Shown here: positions 58,017 to 64,000 of the stretch, piece by piece
Numbering within the stretch: the stretch's first letter is position 1
Layout of the letters: each line of letters opens with the position of its first letter
Assembly (NCBI RefSeq): GCF_034092395.1
Contig: NZ_CP139301.1
Span: forward strand, 1,968,420 to 2,032,419
Direction: 5' to 3'
Length of the DNA stretch: 64,000 bases
Origin: Prochlorococcus sp. MIT 1307
GTDB lineage: Bacteria > Cyanobacteriota > Cyanobacteriia > PCC-6307 > Cyanobiaceae
Made by a program: the position numbers and the translations under genes
Notes under the pieces: generated by a model
Databases searched by the model: none
Seen by the model: only the letters and a program-made list of their open reading frames with translations
What the model was told of the DNA's origin: nothing

Positions 58017-58427
58017 TCAACCCTCCTTTGTCCCTAAATATGCGATGCAATCAATTTCTATGCGCGCGCCTTTCGGGAGAGCAGCTACTTGAACGCAAGC
58101 TCTTGCTGGGCTTGTACCTTCTGTAAAGGCTTCTGCATAAATTGCGTTAACAGCTTCGAAATCATTTAGATCAATTAGATAGATTGTTGTTCTTACCACT
58201 TGAGATGGAGTTGAACCAGCGGCACGTAAAACAGCCTTTAAATTGCTCAACACTTGATGAGTTTCAGCCTTGATATCTCCTTCTCCTACAAGGAGACCAC
58301 TCGAATGGTCTAATGGGATTTGTCCTGAACAGTAAAGCCACCCATTTGCTAAAACTGCTTGGCTATAAGGCCCTACAGGGGCTGGTGCTGAATTTGTGTA
58401 GATGGCCTTTGAAGTAAAAGAATTCAT
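58017..58427 (-). CDS. RidA/YjgF-type enamine deaminase
   Basis: RidA hydrolyses reactive 2-aminoacrylate-type enamines. The 136-residue protein has APAPVGPYSQAVLANGWLYCSGQIPLD (in part), the arginine in SPARACVQVAALPKGARIEIDCIAYL (in part), and the expected length. It lies 167 bases downstream of gloB in the same direction. Confidence 0.9.
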   Translation of the reverse strand: MNSFTSKAIYTNSAPAPVGPYSQAVLANGWLYCSGQIPLDHSSGLLVGEGDIKAETHQVLSNLKAVLRAAGSTPSQVVRTTIYLIDLNDFEAVNAIYAEAFTEGTSPARACVQVAALPKGARIEIDCIAYLGTKEG

Positions 58428-58480
58428 GGCGGTTCAAATGAGCTATTGCAAGAAAGATGTTACTTTTAATAGCCTATAAC

Positions 58481-58529
58481 TTAAATGAAGAGAATTTCTC
58501 TTGAAGGTTCTATCTTTAGCTTCATTTAA
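58481..58529. repeat. Long inverted repeat between gloB and ridA
   Basis: TTAAATGAAG (58481-58490) and CTTCATTTAA (58520-58529) are exact reverse complements around a 29-base loop; inside sits AGAGAA-T-TTCTCT near 58489-58501. It may be a gloB terminator structure or a cruciform; no T-run was seen to settle it. Confidence 0.35.
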
Positions 58530-58594
58530 AGACTTTGAGATTGATTTGAAACTAGAAGTAAAATAAAGCTATTTTTAACACCGTTCTTTTTCTA

Positions 58595-59356
58595 TTAGCC
58601 TCTCCAGCTATCCTTTTTGAGGCGTAAATTGGCAAATTCTTCTATATTTTTTGCACGAATAAATAGATTTATTTTGCGTTCTTCTTCTAGACTACTTGGA
58701 AGACTTAACAACCCTTTACTCCTTCTTTTTTCTACCTCAATTAGTCTGGAATTGATCGACTTATCATTAGGCTTGATTGTTAATGCCCACCGAAGGTTTG
58801 ACTCTGTGTATTCATGTGCGCAATAAACCTTAGTTTCTTTTGGCAATTCATTAAGGAGTTGAATTGATTTATATAACTGTTCTATCGTTCCTTCAAAAAT
58901 ACGACCGCACCCTGCACTAAAAAGTGTATCTCCACAAAAAAGCAAAGGGTTTGAGGAAACATCTTTTTGCGATTGTATGAAGTAAGCCAAATGAGTGCTG
59001 GTATGTCCAGCAACTTCTAAAACCTTTACATGACATCCCATGATAAGTAACTCATCCATATCAACAACTGACTTGGTTTGGAACGGTATTCGTTTTAGAT
59101 CTGTCTTGGATGCAACAATTTCTGCGTTAGGCCAAGAATTAAGAAGTCCTTCTGTTCCTCCAATATGATCTTCGTGATGATGGGTTTGAAGAATTCCTAT
59201 TAGGTTTAAGTTTTTCCTATGAAGCCATTCTTCAACTGGCTTTGCCACTGATGGATCGACTACTAAAGCTTCATTCGCTCTAACCAATATCCAAACAATA
59301 TTGTCTTGCAAAACAGGAAGTCCATGTATTGAGTAGCAGTTTTTTTCGTTGTACAT
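58595..59356 (-). CDS. gloB: Hydroxyacylglutathione hydrolase (glyoxalase II)
   Basis: GloB hydrolyses S-lactoylglutathione in methylglyoxal detoxification. The binuclear metal motif THHHEDHIGG is complete, with the later His in LEVAGHTSTHLAYF and an aspartate in LLFCGDTLFSAGCGRIFEG (in part). The 253-residue length fits. It is divergent from hisG, 50 bases away. Confidence 0.92.
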   Translation of the reverse strand: MYNEKNCYSIHGLPVLQDNIVWILVRANEALVVDPSVAKPVEEWLHRKNLNLIGILQTHHHEDHIGGTEGLLNSWPNAEIVASKTDLKRIPFQTKSVVDMDELLIMGCHVKVLEVAGHTSTHLAYFIQSQKDVSSNPLLFCGDTLFSAGCGRIFEGTIEQLYKSIQLLNELPKETKVYCAHEYTESNLRWALTIKPNDKSINSRLIEVEKRRSKGLLSLPSSLEEERKINLFIRAKNIEEFANLRLKKDSWRG

Positions 59357-59406
59357 AGCTTTCTAGGGATGGCAGATCGTTAAAGTCCAAGTTGATGAAT
59401 TAATCC

Positions 59407-60060
59407 ATGATCACAGTTGCGCTAGCTAAGGGAGCTTTGCTCAAGGACTCAGTGTCCAGTTTTGCTAAAGCAGGACTGGACTTTTCGACAGTTTTAGAAT
59501 CTGGGAATCGTCAATTAATGATTCCTTCTCGTTGCGGTCGTGCTAAAGCATTACTTGTCCGCAATGGAGATGTCCCTGTCTATGTTGCCTATGGTCAGGC
59601 TCAGTTGGGAGTAGTGGGCTATGACGTTTTGAGAGAGAAGCAAATGCCAATAGCCCATTTAGTTGATCTTGGTTTTGGTGGCTGCCATATGTCTGTAGCT
59701 GTGAAAAAAAACAGTGGTTATAAAAGAGCTGCTGATCTACCTCCTCATTGCAGGGTTGCGAGTAAATTTACACATTGTTCGAGGTCGTATTTTGACGATC
59801 TAGATCTTCCTGTTGAACTTGTTCACCTCACTGGCTCGGTAGAACTTGGACCAATCACTGGTATGGCAGAAGCCATTGTTGATTTGGTCGCTTCTGGACG
59901 TACTCTTCGTGATAACGGACTTGTAGCAATTGAAGATCTTTTCTATTCAACGGCTCGCTTGGTTGGGAACCCACTTTCCTTGCGGTTAGATCGTGGTGAG
60001 CTTCAATCAATTCTTGAAGCAATTCGCTCTCAGCAACAGCTACCCGAGTTTCTAGGCTGA
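59407..60060 (+). CDS. hisG: ATP phosphoribosyltransferase, short form
   Basis: HisG starts histidine synthesis. The 217-residue chain is the short form, which lacks the C-terminal regulatory domain and requires HisZ, not in this window. Motifs are [52 protein letters not shown] (in part) and [21 protein letters not shown] (in part). Its stop overlaps the ABC exporter start by one base (TGATG). Confidence 0.93.
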   Translation: MITVALAKGALLKDSVSSFAKAGLDFSTVLESGNRQLMIPSRCGRAKALLVRNGDVPVYVAYGQAQLGVVGYDVLREKQMPIAHLVDLGFGGCHMSVAVKKNSGYKRAADLPPHCRVASKFTHCSRSYFDDLDLPVELVHLTGSVELGPITGMAEAIVDLVASGRTLRDNGLVAIEDLFYSTARLVGNPLSLRLDRGELQSILEAIRSQQQLPEFLG

Positions 60061-61856
60061 TGGGATCAAATGATTTCCAGCGGATAAAACGATTAGGACG
60101 TTATCTACGCCAAGATAGGAAGAGGTTATTAATAATCTTTTTAATTCTTGTTCCTGTTGCTGTCGCAGGAGCTATTCAACCCCTTTTAGTAGGACAGGCA
60201 ATAAGTGTCCTCAGGGGTGAGGCAACACTCTCCTTTCTTAATGACTTACCTCTAAGAGTTGCGATAAGACTTTTGATAGGCATTTTGTTGATTTCGGTTC
60301 TCTTTCGTTTGGTTTTACAGGGTTATCAGACATACAACATTCAGGCAGTTGGGCAAAGACTTACAGCTCGAATACGTGACGAATTATTTTCACATGCAAT
60401 GGATTTGTCATTACGTTTCCACGACAGAATGCCTGTTGGGAAATTGCTAACGCGATTAACTAGTGATGTTGATGCTTTGGCTGAAGTATTTGGGAGTGGG
60501 GCGGTTGGTGTCTTGGCTGATGTTGTAAGCCTTTTGGTTATTGCGGTGACAATGCTTCTTATTGACTTTAGGCTTGGCATATTACTCTTATTCACCCAAG
60601 TACCAGTCACATATTTTATACTTTGGCTTCAGAAACGTTATCGAAAAGCTAACTACAAAGTAAGAGAAGAATTGTCTCAGTTGAATGCAGATTTTCAGGA
60701 GAATCTACAGGGACTAGAAGTAGTCCAGATTTTTCGCAGAGAATTTATTAATGGACAAAAATTTAATAAGACAGGAATGTTTTACCGACAAGCTATAAAT
60801 GGAACAATCTTTTATGACAGTAGTATTTCTGCTTTCATTGAGTGGGTTTCACTTGCCGCAGTAGCCCTTGTTCTTGCCTTAGGTGGATGGATGGTAACTT
60901 CGGGAGCAATGGGGCTAGGAACTTTAACTACTTTCATACTTTATTCCCAAAGATTATTCGACCCACTTAGACAATTAGCAGAAAGATTTACTCAAATTCA
61001 AGGAGGTTTAACTGCAGTTGAAAGAATTGGTGAGTTATTAGAAGAGAGAATAGAAATTTTTGATCAAAAGAACCTCTTGTTAAATCCTAATAGTGTAATT
61101 AATGAAGAAAGATCTCAATTAGGAGAGGTAATCTTTGATAAGGTTAATTTTTCTTATAGGCCTGATGAGCCAATTATTCAAGATTTAACATTTAGGATTG
61201 CACCAGGTGAAAATGTTGCTCTTGTTGGACCCACTGGATCAGGAAAGACTACATTAATCAGATTGCTTTGCAGGTTGTATGAACCTCAAAGTGGTAGGAT
61301 TTTGATTGATGGTAAGGATCTTAGGCGGATACCTATCTCCTATCTTCGCAAGCAAGTAGGTGTAGTACTTCAGGATACATTTTTATTTAGTGGCAATGTT
61401 GCAGATAACCTTCGTTTAGATAAAGATATAGATGATGATCGCTTGATAGAGATATGCAAAGATCTTGGATTAGAAACTTTATTAAATAAGCTGCCAAGAG
61501 GTTTGAATACCGAACTAAGAGAACGTGGTGGAAATCTGTCCTCAGGCGAACGTCAGCTTTTATCTGTTGTAAGAGTCGCTATTCGTAACCCAAGAGTTTT
61601 AATCATGGATGAAGCAACTGCATTTATGGATCCTTCAACAGAAGCTACTTTGCAGCGAGATTTAGATCGATTGCTTAAGAAAAGAACTGCCTTGGTGATT
61701 GCTCATAGGCTTGCAACTGTTGAATCGGCAGATCGAATTCTAGTTTTGAGAAGGGGAAGATTGATAGAAGAAGGAACCCATGAAGGGCTTAGGAAGCTTG
61801 GAGGTCTTTATTCACAATTAGCAGAATTACAAGAACAGGGTTTGGCTAAACTTTAA
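60060..61856 (+). CDS. ABC exporter, fused membrane and ATPase domains
   Basis: The 598-residue half-transporter has six membrane helices in residues 20-300 and an ATPase domain from about 350, with Walker A GPTGSGKTTLI, signature NLSSGERQLL, Walker B VLIMDEATAFMD and H-loop IAHRLATVE. It resembles MsbA-like/multidrug exporters; the substrate is unknown. It is translationally coupled to hisG by a one-base overlap, although their functions are not obviously related. Confidence 0.9.
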   Translation: MGSNDFQRIKRLGRYLRQDRKRLLIIFLILVPVAVAGAIQPLLVGQAISVLRGEATLSFLNDLPLRVAIRLLIGILLISVLFRLVLQGYQTYNIQAVGQRLTARIRDELFSHAMDLSLRFHDRMPVGKLLTRLTSDVDALAEVFGSGAVGVLADVVSLLVIAVTMLLIDFRLGILLLFTQVPVTYFILWLQKRYRKANYKVREELSQLNADFQENLQGLEVVQIFRREFINGQKFNKTGMFYRQAINGTIFYDSSISAFIEWVSLAAVALVLALGGWMVTSGAMGLGTLTTFILYSQRLFDPLRQLAERFTQIQGGLTAVERIGELLEERIEIFDQKNLLLNPNSVINEERSQLGEVIFDKVNFSYRPDEPIIQDLTFRIAPGENVALVGPTGSGKTTLIRLLCRLYEPQSGRILIDGKDLRRIPISYLRKQVGVVLQDTFLFSGNVADNLRLDKDIDDDRLIEICKDLGLETLLNKLPRGLNTELRERGGNLSSGERQLLSVVRVAIRNPRVLIMDEATAFMDPSTEATLQRDLDRLLKKRTALVIAHRLATVESADRILVLRRGRLIEEGTHEGLRKLGGLYSQLAELQEQGLAKL

Positions 61857-61913
61857 AGAAGGACCACACTGAATTATTATTTAGAAAGAGTTGGGACAGA
61901 TGGTCGCACTGCA

Positions 61914-62417
61914 TTGATTGGCTCATATTCTCTAACAACGGAGGAGCTTCAAGAGGCTTATGGGGATGGGGCCTGCAATTGCCCATCCCCTAATGAGCAG
62001 ATGGCTCTTGTTTTTAGTCAAGCAAGGCCTTTTGATTTGGTTGAACTTGAACAGTTGTTGCGCTCTGTTGGATGGAGCCAAAGACCAATGCGAAAAGTTC
62101 AAATTGCACTTGATAATAGCTTGCTGAAAGTAGGACTCTGGAGACATGATCAAAGCTTCCCAAGATTAATTGGCTTTGCCAGGTGCACAGGAGATGGAGT
62201 TCTTGAAGCTACTGTATGGGATGTTGCAGTGCACCCTATTTATCAGGGGTTTGGATTAGGGAAACTACTTATGGATTATGTAAATAGATCTCTTAGGGAT
62301 ATTGGAATCAGAAGGATTACACTCTTTGCAGACCCTGGTGTAGTTGCTTTTTATAAGAGTCAAGGTTGGCTCCTTGAGCCAAAAGGACATCGATGTGCAT
62401 TTTGGTATGCCAATTAA
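61914..62417 (+). CDS. GNAT-family N-acetyltransferase, start uncertain
   Basis: The core has the acetyl-CoA loop HPIYQGFGLGKLLMDYV and the ending FYKSQGWLLEPKGHRCAFWYAN (in part). Three starts are open: TTG 61914, ATG 62001 (139 residues, MALVFSQARP), and an upstream run continuing directly from the ABC stop in the same frame. A perfect 9-bp hairpin (61962-61990) lies 10 bases before the ATG 62001. The upstream part (YYLERVGTDGRTALIGSY, SLTTEELQEAYGDGAC) reads like real coding sequence. Confidence 0.8.
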   Translation: MIGSYSLTTEELQEAYGDGACNCPSPNEQMALVFSQARPFDLVELEQLLRSVGWSQRPMRKVQIALDNSLLKVGLWRHDQSFPRLIGFARCTGDGVLEATVWDVAVHPIYQGFGLGKLLMDYVNRSLRDIGIRRITLFADPGVVAFYKSQGWLLEPKGHRCAFWYAN

Positions 62418-62515
62418 TTCTTTATAGAGGAATGTTGTTAGTAGGGAACTCTTCTTTTACTGCTGATAGAAGTTGACAATCTATATGTTCAGTTTGAATC
62501 TAGCTTTATTAGAAA

Positions 62516-63241
62516 TTATTGACGAACTTTAGTGTTCTTTTTGTAGTATTCACATGCAAGCTTTTTAGAACTTTCTCCTCTCCTCCATCGACGTCTAAGT
62601 TTTGCATTCTCAAAGGCTTTAACTATAAAATTATTTTTATCCCAACGACGACTATCGCAATATAGTGGGAGTCCTATTCGTTTGATTTTGATCTTTTTTG
62701 TTATACGCTCTATGAACTCAAGATCTTCCATTAAAGAAAGTGGTTTATATCCACCCATTTCTTTATATAATGATCTTTTTATTAATAATCCTTGATCACC
62801 ATATGGTTTCTTTAGGAAATTACTTCTAATAGATACAGCTATTTCTAGTAGTTTCAATTCTACCTTTTCACTTTGGACTTTAAAATCAAAGAACCATGCT
62901 ATGTCTTTTGAAGATCTACGATTTATTATTTTGGACAAGGCTTCTGGCCAAGTCCCTGGTATTCGACAGTCAGCATGTAGAAATAAAATCCACTCGCCAC
63001 TAGTATTGGTTGCACCGTAATGAAGCTGGAGACCTCGATTTGCTTCTAAAATTTGTATTAATTTAGCGCCTCCTAGTTTTGCAACCAGCTCTGTTAAGTC
63101 TGAACTGCAGGCATCACAAATACAAATTTCAAGTGGATGTGGCCAAAGGTTTAGATCAGCAAGTAATAGAGGAAGATTACTTGCTTCATTAAAACTAGGA
63201 ATAACAATGCTTAGTGTCTGTGACGTACTTAGCCTTGCCAT
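62516..63241 (-). CDS. Family 2 glycosyltransferase (rSAM-associated transferase 2 type)
   Basis: The 241-residue GT-A protein has SIVIPSFNEASNLP, EICICDACSSDLT and FLHADCRIPGTW, the nucleotide-sugar and metal site of family 2 transferases. It has the pattern of the TIGR04283 subfamily, which pairs with TIGR04282 next door. The start overlaps the neighbouring gene by 13 bases. The substrate is unknown. Confidence 0.83.
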   Translation of the reverse strand: MARLSTSQTLSIVIPSFNEASNLPLLLADLNLWPHPLEICICDACSSDLTELVAKLGGAKLIQILEANRGLQLHYGATNTSGEWILFLHADCRIPGTWPEALSKIINRRSSKDIAWFFDFKVQSEKVELKLLEIAVSIRSNFLKKPYGDQGLLIKRSLYKEMGGYKPLSLMEDLEFIERITKKIKIKRIGLPLYCDSRRWDKNNFIVKAFENAKLRRRWRRGESSKKLACEYYKKNTKVRQ

Positions 63242-63894
63242 GGAGAAAGATCGTTTAGGTGGTCAACATCATTTTGTTCACGTAATAATGCATATCTAAT
63301 ATCTTTTTCTTTGGCTTTTGAAATGGTTTGTCTGAGGACTTGATTTGTCCCCCATGCTATTGAATCGAAAGGCCAGCTAACTAAAGGATTAACTAATTGT
63401 TCTGAAAGCCCTAGTAACCAATACCCTCCATCTAAAGCTGGCCCTAGAACCATTTCATTGCTTTCTAATTCTTTTATAGCTTTGATTAGATCAAGTTGGC
63501 AAAGGGTTGGCAGGTCAGTTCCTATCAGGAGAGTCGTTCGATTAATACTATTTTTTGTAGTTAGTTTTTTATGTGATTGCAATATTTGCCTTTTCATGCG
63601 TAGTCCAAGGTCTCCTTCACCTTGATGGAACACATTTTTTAAGCCTTGATTTAATCCCCATTTTTGCCCTTCCTTTGAGGAGATACCAGAAATGGCAAGA
63701 TGGACTTCGACTAGCCATCTTTTTGCAAGGGATTGGGCTACAGCAATCGTGTGTTTTGTCAATTCACCTTGTATACGGGCCGCATTTTTCGGGCCAATAT
63801 TCGCAGCAAGTCTGGTTTTGCAATGGCCTTCTACAGCCAATTTTGTCATCAGGATGAGAATAGGTCTTTTGTTGGAAGCAGTTTCCAATGTCAT
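63229..63894 (-). CDS. DUF2064 GT-A transferase (rSAM-associated transferase 1 type)
   Basis: The 221-residue protein begins with ILILMTKLAVEGHCKTRLAANIG (in part) and has LIGTDLPTLCQLDLIKAIKEL and GPALDGGYWLLGL, the CofC-like GT-A pattern of DUF2064/TIGR04282. It is the operon partner of the family 2 transferase, probably in a two-step glycan pathway. An in-frame open run extends upstream past the window edge; ATG 63894 is the best start. Confidence 0.82.
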   Translation of the reverse strand: MTLETASNKRPILILMTKLAVEGHCKTRLAANIGPKNAARIQGELTKHTIAVAQSLAKRWLVEVHLAISGISSKEGQKWGLNQGLKNVFHQGEGDLGLRMKRQILQSHKKLTTKNSINRTTLLIGTDLPTLCQLDLIKAIKELESNEMVLGPALDGGYWLLGLSEQLVNPLVSWPFDSIAWGTNQVLRQTISKAKEKDIRYALLREQNDVDHLNDLSPWQG

Positions 63895-63948
63895 TTTTGG
63901 ACTTAATTTTTTGTTTGATTTGAAGCTTGTTAAAGGGGGGAACTGAAT

Positions 63949-64000
63949 ATGGTTCCTTTTTGGGAGATTGATAGTTTTGACACGAGCTCGGAATGTCTTA
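63949..64000 (+). CDS. Possible start of a divergent gene (partial)
   Basis: An ATG at 63949 preceded by AAAGGGGGGAACTGAAT (a ribosome-binding-like GGGGGG) opens a frame reading MVPFWEIDSFDTSSECL to the window end. It is too short to identify and is divergent from the DUF2064 gene. Confidence 0.25.
   Translation, partial: MVPFWEIDSFDTSSECL

Overview
The window reads as a stretch of chromosome from a low-GC marine picocyanobacterium, almost certainly Prochlorococcus and probably a low-light-adapted lineage. The evidence is the AT-rich sequence, a form IA Rubisco inside an alpha-carboxysome (cso) operon, chlL/chlB/chlN beside por, psaM and psb27, and short intergenic gaps. csoS1E and cbbX in the cso locus suggest a low-light rather than a streamlined high-light type; the exact strain cannot be fixed from sequence reading alone. 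No rRNA, tRNA, CRISPR array or insertion sequence was found. The only recombinase is an isolated tyrosine integrase next to hemH.

Layout. 1-10 kb: end of priA, a DUF3153 lipoprotein, argB, DUF2854, ssb, cobK, cutA, a PfkB sugar kinase, purA, psb27 and proS. 9.4-20 kb: a putative DNA-binding protein behind a perfect CRP-like palindrome, ppa, an ArsC/Spx-like protein, lepB, a degenerate dihydroorotase, a tandem phosphoglycerate-mutase-like protein, a CPBP protease, an FtsL-like gene with ftsI, and a transaldolase with EF hands. 20-32 kb: a geranylgeranyl-reductase-like flavoprotein, frr, pyrH, cobO, integrase, hemH, ilvB with a zinc-ribbon tail, an SNase-like secreted protein, a laccase-domain protein, a Tab2-like protein and an S1-domain protein. 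32-40 kb: creatininase family, the alkane pair ado and aar, accA, an SDR, folE, trpF, a site-2 protease and a lipoate ligase. 40-46 kb: psaM, por and the dark-operative protochlorophyllide reductase genes. 46.7-57.8 kb: the carboxysome locus. 58-64 kb: ridA, gloB, hisG, an ABC exporter, a GNAT protein and two GT-A transferases.

The centre of the window joins light harvesting to carbon fixation. por and chlLNB make chlorophyllide by light-dependent and light-independent routes. csoS1D, csoS1, rbcL, rbcS, csoS2, csoSCA, csoS4A, csoS4B, csoS1E, acRAF and cbbX supply the shell, cargo, scaffold, carbonic anhydrase, assembly factor and activase of the carboxysome.

The less expected signals are non-coding. 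Each of the first three cso junctions carries its own stem-loop. Several genes (aar, pyrH, psaM) end inside perfect or near-perfect hairpins built partly from their last codons. The 500-base ilvB leader holds two interlocked 10-bp helices that would form a pseudoknotted RNA. A 9-bp perfect palindrome abuts the start codon of a small unknown gene at the end of the carboxysome locus. These are sequence observations; their functions are inference.
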